A DNA stretch of 64,000 bases, from the NCBI RefSeq assembly GCF_023856365.1, contig NW_026042451.1, positions 186,001-250,000 of the forward strand, given 5' to 3'. The first letter of the stretch is position 1. Each line of letters opens with the position of its first letter. Positions 30,180 through 46,200 of this stretch are shown here, in pieces. Below the pieces are notes generated by a model that worked only from the letters and a program-made list of their open reading frames with translations, ran no database searches and was not told where the DNA came from. A program made the position numbers and the translations under genes. The stretch comes from Brienomyrus brachyistius (lineage: Eukaryota > Chordata > Actinopteri > Osteoglossiformes > Mormyridae).

Positions 30180-32037
30180 TGTAGGATCACACATGCACAT
30201 ATCACAAAGCTTAAATTCCAGGTGGCCTGAGACAAGGCCTACCCTGGTACGAGAAGGCACACATCGACCTAGGCCCCAAAGGGGGGGTTTGTGACCCCAC
30301 ACACATAGATAACCAGGGAGGCCAGCACTCCAACTTTTATTGCCCAAAGCTTTAACGACCTACAGATAGCAGAGTGGATCCCCAGGGACAGGGGCCCCTC
30401 GACTTGGCACACAACCCCCTCCCCAGACATCCTGCCTTACATACCACTCACCGAACGGACGAACACCCCAAAGAAAGTTTCTTTTAAGTTTGGCTTTTGT
30501 ATATCTGTATATTTATTTACTCTTGACTACTAGTCTTAATATACAGATATGTACAGGTTATGTTCGAATGTGTCTTAACTTTTGGAGATTCTTTTTCTTT
30601 GTTTGACAAACCTTCTCCCCCCCCTTTTCTTTGCCACATTCCTCGGCAACCCTTATCTGATCTTTGTATTCTACCATGCCTATCTAAGGGTAAGATGTGC
30701 TTATGACATGAGAATATGTCATATAATGTCTGTATAAAGGGTAATATCTGTTGAGGTACAACCTAAACCACCTGTACTATATACTGGTGTGAGTAATAGA
30801 ACATAACATAATAGCATAATATAAGTAATCATTAATTAATCATCACAGATGGTATTTGGTGTGAACCGCTGGGCTGGTACAGCATGTTTGGTATCAAACC
30901 GAAGGAAAATCACTCCAGTTTCCAAATCTGGTCAATGGTTACCACAAAAGTGGATATATCAAAAGTTACACCAGCCTAATGAAAATCACCATTACCAGAG
31001 AAGTCAGTCTGGTCATAAATCCCAAAAAGACTGATACCGACCCCCTTCCGAAAGCCCGCCAAATGGATGGTCAGCCATTGGTCCAGGACTCAAATTCCTG
31101 GTCACTCCTAATCACGAACCTTATGCTATAAAACCTGGCACCTCAGAACAAAGGAGAGAGAAAGGCGGAGAAAAAGAGAAGAACAAGGAGAAACAAGCAG
31201 CGTTCTTAAAGCCCGTCGGTGAAGACCCAAAGAACTGCAACTCAGCCCAAGCTTCACCAGAAGAAAGAACCGGAGGAACTCCACTCCAACAACCGCTGCA
31301 GACACCGCGCCTCCCTGAGAGCCATCACCCATCAGCTCATCAGCCACTGCAACCAACTGCAAAGACCTCCTTCTTTCCTGCATCCAAGTAAACCAACTTC
31401 CTTTCCTTTCTAACAACCTGAACTGTCCTATTCACCTGCTATATTCCTTTAGGTTTATAATCCTTACAAACTGCTTGCTTTGCAGAACAGTTTTTCCCTT
31501 TTCAGGTTAATCATTTTAAATCTGGTCATTGCATTTTCATGATTACATCGTTTGTGTCTATTCCGTTATTTCATGTTTATTGTTTGTTAGGTGTAATGTC
31601 TGTCTTATGTTAGTTGTAGGAATAAATGCATGTCTTTTTACACAACTTCAGCCTCCGTCATTGAGTGCTCACAATAGTCCCTGCCTCTGTGCGATCTGGC
31701 TACTACGCTCTGAAACCTCTAAACTCGCCTGAAATATCGCGAGACTCTCTCTCATCGGCCGTGAGGGGAGCTTCGCTACCGATCGTTTACATTACCTGGT
31801 GACGCAGCTCGCTGGACGAGCCTACTAACCCAGGTTATTAAGCGATACTGGTTATTAATGAATCCCATTTAAGTCTCACATTAACAGATATCGGGGATTC
31901 GCAATTGAGTTTGGAGGAGCCGACCATTCGGCATAACAATTGGTTAATAATCAGCATTAAATAATAATTAATTAAAAGTTAATTTCAAAACATATTGGTG
32001 GAGATATTAAAATTTACCTGAGCTAATAATTCCTACA
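30180..32037 (+). mobile_element. LTR-like insertion in satellite, copy 1 (1,858 bp)
   Basis: Starts TGTAGGATCACACATGCACA and ends AATAATTCCTACA: TG...CA ends with a 7-bp inverted repeat TGTAGGA/TCCTACA. It is flanked by GCAT on both sides; removing the element plus one GCAT restores the 8-bp satellite phase, so the target duplication is 4 bp. Inside are a TATA box (GCTATAAAACC, about 31,127) and AATAAA (about 31,621), the U3-R-U5 order of a long solo LTR. No credible ORF. Copy 1 keeps a 14-bp stretch (ACAAACTGCTTGCT) absent from copies 2 and 3, and lacks a TTAA present in the other three. Confidence 0.8.
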
Positions 32038-35000
32038 GCATATTAGCATAGCGTGTTAGTGTATTAGCATATTAGCATATTAGCATATTAGCATATTAGC
32101 ATATTAGCATAGCATATTAGCATATTAGCATATTAGCATATTAGCATATTAGCATATTAGCATATTAGCATAGCATATTAGCATATTACCATATTAGCAT
32201 ATTAGCATAGTATATTAGCATATTAGCATATTAGCATATTAGCATATTAGCATAGCATATTAGCATATTAGCATATTAGCATATTAACATATTAGCATAT
32301 TAGCATATTAGCATATTAGCATAGCATATTAGCATATTAGCATATTAGCATATTAGCATATTAGCATATTAGCATAGCATATTAGCATATTAGCATATTG
32401 GCATATTAGCATAGCATATTAGCATATTAGCATATTAGCATAGCATATTAGCATATTAGCATATTAGCATATTAACATATTAGGATATTAGCATATTAGC
32501 ATATTAACATATTAGCATATTAGCATAGCATATTAACATATTAGCATATTAGCATAGCGTGTTAGTGTATTAGCATATTAGCATATTAACATATTAGCAT
32601 ATTAGCATAGCATATTAGCATATTAGCATATTAGCATATTAGCATATTAGCATATTAGCATAGCATATTAGCATATTAGCATATTAGCATATTAGCATAG
32701 TATATTAGCATATTAGCATATTAGCATATTAGCATAGCATATTAGCATATTAGCATATTAGCATATTAGCATATTAGCATAGCATATTAGCATATTATCA
32801 TATTAGCATATTAGCATATTAGCATAGCATATTAGCATATTAGCATATTAGCATAGCATATTAGCATATTAGCATATTAGCATAGCATATTAGCATATTA
32901 GCATATTAGCATATTAGCATATTAACATATTAGTATAGCATATTAGCATATTAGCATATTAGCATATTAGCAAAGCATATTAGCATATTAGCATATTAGC
33001 ATATTAGCATAGCATATTAGCATATTAGCATATTAGCATATTAGCATAGCATATTAGCATATTAGCATATTAGCATATTAGCATAACATATTAGCATACC
33101 ATATTAGCATATTAGCATATTAGCATATTAGCATAGCATATTAGCATATTAGCATATTAGCATAGTATATTAGCATATTAGCATATTAACATATTAGCAT
33201 ATTAGCATATTAGCGTATTAGCATATTAGCGTATTAGCATATTAGCATATTAGTATATTAGCATATTAGCATAGCATATTAGCATATTAGCATATTAGCA
33301 TATTAGCATAGCATATTAGCATATTAGCATATTAGCATATTAGCATATTAGCATATCAGCATATTAGCATAGCATATTAGCATATTAGCATATTAGCATA
33401 TTAGCATATTAGCATAGCGTGTTAGCGTATTAGCATATTAGCATAGCATATTAGTATATTAGCATATTAGCATAGCATATTAGCATATTAGCATATTAGC
33501 ATATTAGCATAGCATATTAGCATATTAGCATATTAGCATATTAGCATATTAGCATATTAGCATATTAGCATAGCATATTAGCATATTAGCATATTAGCAT
33601 ATTAGCATAGCATATTAGCATATTAGCATATTAGCATATTAGCATATTAGCATATTAGCATAGCATGTTAGCGTATTAGCATATTAGCATATTAGCATAG
33701 CATATTAGCATATTAGCATAGCATATTAACATATTAGCATATTAGCATATTAGCATATTAGCATATTATCATATTAGCATAGCGTGTTAGCATATTAACG
33801 TATTAGCATATTAGCATATTAGCATATTAGCATGTTAGCATATTAGCATATTAGCATAGTATAATAGCATATTAGCATAGCATATTAGCATATTAGCATA
33901 TTAGCATATTAGCATATTAACATATTAGCATAGCATATTAGCATATTAGCATATTAACATAGCATATTAGCATATTAGCAGATTAGCATATTAGCATATT
34001 AGCATAGCATATTAGCATATTAGCATATTAGCATATTAGCATATTAGCATATTAGCATAGCATATTAGCATATTAGCATATTAGCATATTAGCATAGCGT
34101 GTTAGCGTATTAGCGTATTAGCATATTAGCATAGCGTGTTAGCGTATTAGCATATTAGCATATTAGCATAGCATATTAGCATATTAGCATATTAGCATAT
34201 TAACATAGCATATTAGCATATTAGCATATTAGCATATTAGCATAGCATATTAGCATATTAGCATATTAGCATAGCATATTAGCATATTAGCATATTAGCA
34301 TATTAGCATAGCATATTAGCATAGCATATTAGCATATTAGCATATTAGCATATTAGCATATTAGCATAGCGTGTTAGCGTATTAGCATATTAGCATATTA
34401 GCATAACATATTAGCGTATTAGCGTATTAGCATATTAGCATATTAGCATATTAGCATATTAGCATAGCATATTAGCATAGCATATTAGCATATTAGCATA
34501 TTAGCATATTAGCATAGCGTGTTAGCGTATTAGCATATTAGCATATTAGCATAACATATTAGCGTATTAGCGTATTAGCATATTAGCATATTAGCATATT
34601 AGCATAGCATATTAGCATATTAGCATATTAGCATAGTATATTAGCATATTAGCATATTAGCATATTAGCATAGCATATTAGCATATTAGCATATTAGCAT
34701 ATTAACATATTAGCATATTAGCATATTAGCATATTAGCATAGCATATTAGCATATTAGCATATTAGCATATTAGCATAGCATATTAGCATATTAGCATAT
34801 TAGTATATTAGCATATTAGCATATTAGCATAGCATATTAGCATATTAGCATATTAGCATATTAGCATAGCATATTAGCATATTAGCATATTAGCATATTA
34901 GCATATTAGCATAGCATATCAGCATAGCATATTAGCATATTAGCATATTAGCATATATTAGCATATTAGCATATTAACATATTAGCATATTAGCATATTA

Positions 35001-38000
35001 GCATAGCATATTAGCATATTAGCATATTAGCATATTAGCATATTAGCATAGCATATTAGCATATTAACATATTAGCATATTAGCATAGCATATTAGTATA
35101 TTAGCATATTAGCATATTAGCATATTAGCATATTAGCATAGCATATTAGCATATTAGCATATTAGCATATTAGTATATTAGCATATTAGCATATTAGCAT
35201 AGCATATTAGCATATTAGCATATTAGCATAGCATATTAGTATATTAGCATATTAGCATATTAGCATATTAGCATATTAGCATAGCATATTAGCATATTAG
35301 CACATTAGCACATTAGCACATTAGCACATTAGCATATTAGCATATTAGCATATTAGCATATTAGCATAGCATATTAGCATATTAGCATATTAGCATATTA
35401 GCATATTAGCATAGCATATTAGCATATTAGCATATTAGCATAGCATATTAGCATAATAGCATAGCATATTAGCATATTAGCATATTAGCATATTAGCATA
35501 TTAGCATAGCATATTAGCATATTAACATATTAGCATATTAGTATATTAGCATAGCATATTAGCATATTAGCATATTAGTATATTAGCATATTAGCATATT
35601 AGCATATTAGCATATTAGCATATTAGCATATTAGCATAGCATATTAGCATATTAGCATATTAGCATATTAGCATATTAGCATATTAGCATAGCGTGTTAG
35701 CGTATTAGCATATTAGCATATTAGCATAGCATATTAGCGTATTAGCATATTAGCATATTAGCATATTAGCATAGCGTGTTAGCGTATTAGCATATTAGCA
35801 TATTAGCATAGCATATTAGCGTATTAGCATAGCATATTAGCATATTAGCATATTAGCATATTAGCATAGTATATTAGCATATTAGCATATTAGCATATTA
35901 GCATATTAGCATAGCATATTAGCATATTAGCATATTAGCATATTAGCATAGCATATTAGCATATTAGCATATTAGCATATTAGCATATTAGCATAGCATA
36001 TTAGCATATTAGCATATTAGCATATTAGCATATCATATTAGCATATTAGCATATTAGCATATTAGCATAGCATATTAGCATAGCATATTAGCATATTAGC
36101 ATATTAGTATATTAGCATATATTAGCATATTAGCATATTAGCATATTAGCATAGCATATTAGCATATTAGCATATTAGCATATTAGCATAGCATATTAGC
36201 ATATTAACATATTAGCATATTAGCATATTAGCATAGCATATTAGTATATTAGCATATTAGCATATTAGCATATTAACATATTAGCATAGCATATTAGCAT
36301 ATTAACATATTAACATATTACCATATTAGCATAGCATATTAGCATATTAGCATATTAGCATATTAGCATATTAGCATATTAACATAGCATATTAGCATAT
36401 TAGCATATTAGCATATTAGCATATTAGCATATTAGCATAGCATATTAGCATATTAGCACATTAGCATATTAGCATATTAGCATATTAGCATATTAGTATA
36501 TTAGCATAGCATATTAGCATATTAGCATATTAGCATATTAGCATATTAGCATAGCATATTAGCATATTAGCATATTAGCATATTAGCATATTAGCATATT
36601 AGCATAGCATATTAGCATATTAGCATATTAGCATATTAGCATATTAGCATAGCATATTAGCATATTAGCATATTAGCATATTAGCATATTAGCATATTAG
36701 CATATTAGCATAGCATATTAGCATATTAGCACATTAGCATATTAGCATATTAGCATATTAGCATATTAGCATAGCATATTAGCATATTAACATATTAGCA
36801 TATTAGCATATTAGCATATTAGCATATTAGCATAGCATATTAGCATATTAGCATATTAGCATATTAGCATATTAGCATAGCATATTAGCATATTAGCATA
36901 TTAGCATATTAGCATATTAGCATAGCATATTAGCATATTAGCATATTAGCATAGCATATTAGCATAGCATATTAGCATAGCATATTAGCATATTAGCATA
37001 TATTAGTATATTAGCATATTAGCATATTAGCATATTAGCATAGCATATTAGCATATTAGCATATTAGCATATTAGCATATTAGCATAGCATATTAGCATA
37101 TTAGCATATTAGTATATTAACATAGCATATTAGTATATTAGCATATTAGCATATTAGCATATTAACATATTAGCATAGCATATTAGCATATTAGCATATT
37201 AGCATATTAGCATATTAGCATATTAGCATATTAGCATAGCATATTAGCATATTAGCATATTAGCATAGCTTGTTAGCATATTAGCGTATTAGCATATTAG
37301 CATATTAGCATATTAGCATAGCATATTAGCATATTAGCATATTAGCATAGCATATTAGCATATTAGCATATTAGCATATTAGCATATTAGCATAGCATAT
37401 TAGCATATTAACATATTAGCATATTAGCATATTAGCATAGCATATTAGCATATTAGCATAGCATAGCATATTAGCATATCAGCATATTAGCATATTAGCA
37501 TAGCATATTAGCATATTAGCATATTAGCATATTAGCATATTAGCATAGCATATTAGCATAGCATATTAGCATATTAGCATAGCATATTAGCATATATTAG
37601 CATATTAGCATATTAGCATATTAGCATATTAGCATATTAGCATATTAGCATATTAGCATATTAACATAGCATATTAGCATATTAGCATATTAGCATATTA
37701 GCATAGCATATTAGCATATTAGCATATTAGCATATTAGCATATTAACATAGCATATTAGCATAGCATATTAGCATATTAGCATATTAGCATATTAGCATA
37801 TTAGCATATTAGCATAGCATATTAGCATATTAGCATATTAGCATATTAGCATATTAGCATATTAGCATAGCATATTAGCATATTAGCATATTAGCATATT
37901 AGCATATTAGCATAGCTTATTAGCATATTAGCGTATTAGCATATTAGCATATTAGCATATTAGCATATTAGCATATTAACATAGCATAGCATATTAGCAT

Positions 38001-38363
38001 ATTAGCATATTAGCATAGCATATTAGCATATTAGCATATTAGCATATTAGCATATTAGCATATTAGCATATTAGCATAGCGTGTTAGTGTATTAGCATAT
38101 TAGCATATTAGCATATTAGCATATTAACATAGCATATTAGCATATTAGCATATTAGCATATTAGCATAGCATATTAGCATATTAGCATATTAGCATATTA
38201 GCATATTAGCATAGCATATTAGCATATTAGCATATTAGCATATTAGCATATTAGCATATTAGCATAGCATATTAGCATATTAGCATATTAGTATATTAGC
38301 ATAGCATATTAGCATATTAGCATATTAGCATATTAGCATATTAGCATATTAACATATTAGCAT
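32038..38363. repeat. AGCATATT satellite, segment 2 (6.3 kb)
   Basis: Same 8-bp monomer with the 5-bp short form at irregular intervals of 2-7 monomers. Variant clusters include CACATT runs near 35,300. It begins with the same phrase as segments 3-5 (GCATATTAGCATAGCGTGTTAGTG). Confidence 0.95.
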
Positions 38364-40209
38364 TGTAGGATCACACATGCACATATCACAAAGCTTAAAT
38401 TCCAGGTGGCCTGAGACAAGGCCTACCCTGGTACGAGAAGGCACACATCGACCTAGGCCCCAAAGGGGGGGTTTGTGACCCCACACACATAGATAACCAG
38501 GGAGGCCAGCACTCCAACTTTTATTGCCCAAAGCTTTAACGACCTACAGATAGCAGAGTGGATCCCCAGGGACAGGGGCCCCTCGACTTGGCACACAACC
38601 CCCTCCCCAGACATCCTGCCTTACATACCACTCACCGAACGGACGAACACCCCAAAGAAAGTTTCTTTTAAGTTTGGCTTTTGTATATCTGTATATTTAT
38701 TTACTCTTGACTACTAGTCTTAATATACAGATATGTACAGGTTATGTTCGAATGTGTCTTAACTTTTGGAGATTCTTTTTCTTTGTTTGACAAACCTTCT
38801 CCCCCCCTTTTCTTTGCCACATTCCTCGGCAACCCTTATCTGATCTTTGTATTCTACCATGCCTATCTAAGGGTAAGATGTGCTTATGACATGAGAATAT
38901 GTCATATAATGTCTGTATAAAGGGTAATATCTGTTGAGGTACAACCTAAACCACCTGTACTATATACTGGTGTGAGTAATAGAACATAACATAATAGCAT
39001 AATATAAGTAATCATTAATTAATCATCACAGATGGTATTTGGTGTGAACCGCTGGGCTGGTACAGCATGTTTGGTATCAAACCGAAGGAAAATCACTCCA
39101 GTTTCCAAATCTGGTCAATGGTTACCACAAAAGTGGATATATCAAAAGTTACACCAGCCTAATGAAAATCACCATTACCAGAGAAGTCAGTCTGGTCATA
39201 AATCCCAAAAAGACTGATACCGACCCCCTTCCGAAAGCCCGCCAAATGGATGGTCAGCCATTGGTCCAGGACTCAAATTCCTGGTCACTCCTAATCACGA
39301 ACCTTATGCTATAAAACCTGGCACCTCAGAACAAAGGAGAGAGAAAGGCGGAGAAAAAGAGAAGAACAAGGAGAAACAAGCAGCGTTCTTAAAGCCCGTC
39401 GGTGAAGACCCAAAGAACTGCAACTCAGCCCAAGCTTCACCAGAAGAAAGAACCGGAGGAACTCCACTCCAACAACCGCTGCAGACACCGCGCCTCCCTG
39501 AGAGCCATCACCCATCAGCTCATCAGCCACTGCAACCAACTGCAAAGACCTCCTTCTTTCCTGCATCCAAGTAAACCAACTTCCTTTCCTTTCTAACAAC
39601 CTGAACTGTCCTATTCACCTGCTATATTCCTTTAGGTTTATAATCCTTTGCAGAACAGTTTTTCCCTTTTCAGGTTAATCATTTTAAATCTGGTCATTGC
39701 ATTTTCATGATTACATCGTTTGTGTCTATTCCGTTATTTCATGTTTATTGTTTGTTAGGTGTAATGTCTGTCTTATGTTAGTTGTAGGAATAAATGCATG
39801 TCTTTTTACACAACTTCAGCCTCCGTCATTGAGTGCTCACAATAGTCCCTGCCTCTGTGCGATCTGGCTACTACGCTCTGAAACCTCTAAACTCGCCTGA
39901 AATATCGCGAGACTCTCTCTCATCGGCCGTGAGGGGAGCTTCGCTACCGATCGTTTACATTACCTGGTGACGCAGCTCGCTGGACGAGCCTACTAACCCA
40001 GGTTATTAAGCGATACTGGTTATTAATGAATCCCATTTAAGTCTCACATTAACAGATATCGGGGATTCGCAATTGAGTTTGGAGGAGCCGACCATTCGGC
40101 ATAACAATTGGTTAATAATCAGCATTAAATAATAATTAATTAAAAGTTAATTAATTTCAAAACATATTGGTGGAGATATTAAAATTTACCTGAGCTAATA
40201 ATTCCTACA
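38364..40209 (+). mobile_element. LTR-like insertion, copy 2 (1,846 bp)
   Basis: Near-identical to copy 1, with identical satellite flanks on both sides. It carries the 14-bp deletion after AATCCTT that it shares with copy 3. Confidence 0.8.
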
Positions 40210-43200
40210 GCATATTAGCATAGCGTGTTAGTGTATTAGCATATTAGCATATTAGCATATTAGCATATTAGCATAGCATATTAGCATATTAGCATATTAG
40301 CATATTAGCATATTAGCATAGCATATTAGCATATTACCATATTAGCATATTAGCATAGTATATTAGCATATTAGCATATTAGCATATTAGCATATTAGCA
40401 TAGCATATTAGCATATTAGCATATTAGCATATTAACATATTAGCATATTAGCATATTAGCATATTAGCATAGCATATTAGCATATTAGCATATTAGCATA
40501 TTAGCATAGCATATTAGCATATTAGCATATTAGCATATTAGCATATTAGCATATTAGCATAGCATATTAGCATATTAGCATATTAGCATATTAGCATATT
40601 AGCATAGCATATCAGCATAGCATATTAGCATATTAGCATATTAGCATATTAGCATATTAGCATATATTAGCATATTAGCATATTAACATATTAGCATATT
40701 AGCATATTAGCATAGCATATTAGCATATTAGCATATTAGCATATTAGCATATTAGCATAGTATATTAGCATATTAACATATTAGCATATTAGCATATTAG
40801 CATAGCATATTAGTATATTAGCATATTAGCATATTAGCATATTAGCATATTAGCATAGCATATTAGCATATTAGCATATTAGCATATTAGTATATTAGCA
40901 TATTAGCATAGCATATTAGCATATTAGCATATTAGCATAGCATATTAGTATATTAGCATATTAGCATATTAGTATATTAGCATATTAGCATATTAGCATA
41001 TTAGCATAGCATATTAGCATATTAGTACATTAGCACATTAGCATATTAGTATATTAGCATATTAGCATATTAGCATATTAGCATATTAGCATAGCATATT
41101 AGCATATTAGTACATTAGCACATTAGCACATTAGCATATTAGCATATTAGCATATTAGCATATTAGCATATTAGCATATTAGCATAGCATATTAGCATAT
41201 TAGCATATTAGCATATTAGCATATTAGCATAGCATATTAGCATATTAGCATATTAGCATATTAGCATATTAGCATAATAGCATAGCATATTAGCATATTA
41301 GCATATTAGCATATTAGCATAGCATATTAGCATATTAGCATATTAGCATATTAGCATATTAGCATATTAGCATATTAGCGTATTAGTATATTAGCATATT
41401 AGCATATTAGCATATTAGCATATTAGTATTGCGTGTTAGCATATTAGCGTATTAGCATATTAGCATATTAGCATGTTAGCATATTAGCATATTAGCATAG
41501 CATATTAGCATATTAGCATATTAGCATATTAGTATAGCGTGTTAGTGTATTAGCATATTAGCATATTAGCATAGCATATTAGCATATTAGCATATTAGCA
41601 TATTACCATAGCATATTAGCATATTAGCATATTAGCATAGCATATTAGCATATTAGCATATTAGCATAACATAGCATATTAGCATATTAGCATATTAGCA
41701 TATTAGCATAGCATATTAGCATATTAGCATATTAGCATATTAGAATATTAGCATAGCGTGTTAGCGTATTAGCATATTAGCATAGCGTGTTAGCGTATTA
41801 GCATATTAGCATATTAGCATAGCATATTAGCATATTAGCATATTAGCATATTAGCATAGTATATTAGCATATTAGCATATTAGCATATTAGCATAGCGTG
41901 TTAGTGTATTAGCATATTAGCATATTAGCATAGCATATTAGCATATTAGCATATTAGCATATTAGCATATTAATATATTAGCATATTAGCATATTAGCAT
42001 ATTAGCATATTAGCATAGCATATTAGCATATTAGCATATTAGCATATTAGCATATTAGCATATTAGCATACTAACATATTAGCATATTAGCATAGCATAT
42101 TAGCATATTAGCATATTAGCATATTAGCATATTAGCATAGCGTGTTAGCGTATTAGCGTATTAGCATATTAGCATAGCGTGTTAGCGTATTAGCATATTA
42201 GCATATTAGCATATTAGCATATTAGCATATTAGCATAGCATATTAGCATATTAGCATATTAGCATATTAGTATATTAGCATAGCATATTAGCATATTAGT
42301 ATATTAGCATATTAGCATAGCATATTAGCATATTAACATATTAGCATATTAGCATAGCATATTAGCATATTAGCATATTAGCATATTAGCATATTAGCAT
42401 AGCGTGTTAGCGTATTAGCATAGCATATTAGCATAGCATATTAGCGTATTAGCATATTAGCATATTAGCATATTAGCATAGCGTGTTAGCGTATTAGCAT
42501 ATTAGCATATTAGCATAGCATATTAGCGTATTAGCATAGCATATTAGCATATTAGCATAGCATATTAGCGTATTAGCATAGCATATTAGCATATTAGCAT
42601 ATTAGCATATTAGCATAGCATATTAGCATAATAGCATATTAGCATATTAGCATATTAGCATATTAGCATAGCATATTAGCATATTAGCATATTAGCATAT
42701 TAGCATAGCATATTAGCATATTAGCATATTAGCATATTAGCATATTAGCATATTAGCATAGCATATTAGCATATTAGCATATTAGCATATTAGCATATTA
42801 GCATAGCATATTAGCATATTAGCATATTAGCATATTAGCATAGCATATTAGCATATTAGCATATTAGCATATTAGCATAGCATATTAGCATATTAGCATA
42901 TTAGCATATTAGCATATTAGCATAGCATATTAGCATATTAGCATATTAGCATATTAGCATATTAGCATAGCATATTAGCATAGCATATTAGCATATTAGC
43001 ATATTAGCATATTAGCATATATTAGCATATTAGCATATTAGCATATTAGCATATTAGCATAGCATATTAGCATATTAGCATATTAGCATATTAGCATATT
43101 AGCATAATAGCATAGCATATTAGCATATTAGCATATTAGCATATTAGCATAGCATATTAGCATATTAGCATATTAGCATATTAGCATATTAGCATATTAG

Positions 43201-46200
43201 CGTATTAGTATATTAGCATATTAGCATATTAGCATATTAGCATATTAGTATTGCGTGTTAGCATATTAGCGTATTAGCATATTAGCATATTAGCATGTTA
43301 GCATATTAGCATATTAGCATAGCATATTAGCATATTAGCATATTAGCATATTAGTATAGCGTGTTAGTGTATTAGCATATTAGCATATTAGCATAGCATA
43401 TTAGCATATTAGCATATTAGCATATTACCATAGCATATTAGCATATTAGCATATTAGCATAGCATATTAGCATATTAGCATATTAGCATAACATAGCATA
43501 TTAGCATATTAGCATATTAGCATATTAGCATAGCATATTAGCATATTAGCATATTAGCATATTAGAATATTAGCATAGCGTGTTAGCGTATTAGCATATT
43601 AGCATAGCGTGTTAGCGTATTAGCATATTAGCATATTAGCATAGCATATTAGCATATTAGCATATTAGCATATTAGCATAGTATATTAGCATATTAGCAT
43701 ATTAGCATATTAGCATAGCGTGTTAGTGTATTAGCATATTAGCATATTAGCATAGCATATTAGCATATTAGCATATTAGCATATTAGCATATTAGCATAT
43801 TAATATATTAGCATATTAGCATATTAGCATATTAGCATATTAGCATAGCATATTAGCATATTAGCATATTAGCATATTAGCATATTAGCATACTAACATA
43901 TTAGCATATTAGCATAGCATATTAGCATATTAGCATATTAGCATATTAGCATAGCGTGTTAGCGTATTAGCGTATTAGCATATTAGCATAGCGTGTTAGC
44001 GTATTAGCATATTAGCATATTAGCATATTAGCATATTAGCATATTAGCATAGCATATTAGCATATTAGCATATTAGCATATTAGTATATTAGCATAGCAT
44101 ATTAGCATATTAGTATATTAGCATATTAGCATAGCATATTAGCATATTAACATATTAGCATATTAGCATAGCATATTAGCATAGCATATTAGCATATTAG
44201 CATATTAGCATATTAGCATATTAGCATAGCGTGTTAGCGTATTAGCATAGCATATTAGCATAGCATATTAGCGTATTAGCATATTAGCATATTAGCATAT
44301 TAGCATAGCGTGTTAGCGTATTAGCATATTAGCATATTAGCATAGCATATTAGCGTATTAGCATAGCATATTAGCATATTAGCATATTAGCATATTAGCA
44401 TATTAGCATAGCATATTAGCATAATAGCATATTAGCATATTAGCATATTAGTATATTAGCATAGCATATTAGCATATTAGCATATTAGCATATTAGCATA
44501 GCATATTAGCATATTAGCATATTAGCATATTAGCATATTAGCATATTAGCATAGCATATTAGCATATTAGCATATTAGCATATTAGCATAGCATATTAGC
44601 ATATTAGCATATTAGCATATTAGCATAGCATATTAGCATATTAGCATATTAGCATATTAGCATAGCATATTAGCATATTAGCATATTAGCATATTAGCAT
44701 ATTAGCATAGCATATTAGCATATTAGCATATTAGCATATTAGCATATTAGCATAGCATATTAGCATAGCATATTAGCATATTAGCATATTAGCATATTAG
44801 CATATATTAGCATATTAGCATATTAGCATATTAGCATATTAGCATATTAGCATAGCATATTAGTATATTAGCATATTAGCATATTAGCATATTAGCATAT
44901 TAGCATATTAACATAGCATAGCATATTAGCATAACATATTAACATATTACCATATTAGCATAGCATACTAGCATATTAGCACATTAGCATATTAGCATAT
45001 TAGCATATTAGCATATTAGCATATTAGCATAGCATATTAGCATATTAGCATATTAACATATTAGCATATTAGCATATTAGCATATTAGCATAGCATATTA
45101 GCATATTAGCATATTAGCATATTAGCATAGCATATTAGCATATTAGCATATTAGCATATTAGCATATTAGCATAGCATATTAGCATATTAGCATATTAGC
45201 ATATTAGCATATTAGCATAGCATATTAGCATAGCATATTAGCATAGCATATTAGCATATTAGCATATTAGCATATATTAGTATATTAGCATATTAGCATA
45301 TTAGCATATTAGCATATTAGCATAGCATATTAGCATATTAGCATATTAGCATATTAGCATATTAGCATAGCATATTAGCATATTAGCATATTAGTATATT
45401 AGCATAGCATATTAGTATATTAGCATATTAGCATATTAGCATATTAACATATTAGCATAGCATATTAGCATATTAGCATATTAGCATATTAGCATATTAG
45501 CATAGCATATTAGCATATTAGCATATTAGCATATTAGCATAGCTTGTTAGCATATTAGCGTATTAGCATATTAGCATATTAGCATATTAGCATATTAGCA
45601 TATTAGCATATTAGCATAGCATATTAGCATATTAACATATTAGCATATTAGCATATTAGCATAGCATATTAGCATAGCATATTAGCATATTAGCATATTA
45701 GCATATTAGCATATTAGCATATTAGCATAGCATATTAGCATATTAGCATATTAGCATATTAGCATAGCATATTAGCATAGCATATTAGCATAGCATTTTA
45801 GCATATTAGCATATTAGCATATTAGCATATATTAGCATATTAGCATATTAGCATATTAGCATATTAGCATAGCATATTAGCATATTAGCATAGCATATTA
45901 GCATATTAGCATATTAGCATAGCATATTAGTATATTAGCATATTAGCATATTAGCATATTAGCATATTAGCATATTAGCATATTAACATAGCATATTAGC
46001 ATATTAGCATATTAGCATATTAGCATATTAGCATAGCATATTAGCATATTAGCATATTAGCATATTAGCATATTAACATATAAAAATATTAGCATATTAG
46101 CATAGCATATTAGCATATTAGCATATTAGCATATTAGCATAGCATATTAGCATATTAGCATATTAGCATATTAGCATAGCATATTAGCATATTAGCATAT

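Noticed and set aside
30165..31732. Five ORFs of 60-96 codons conserved in all four LTR-like copies
   Set aside because: The copies are recent duplicates, so identity says nothing about selection. None has start context, splice signals or a recognisable domain.
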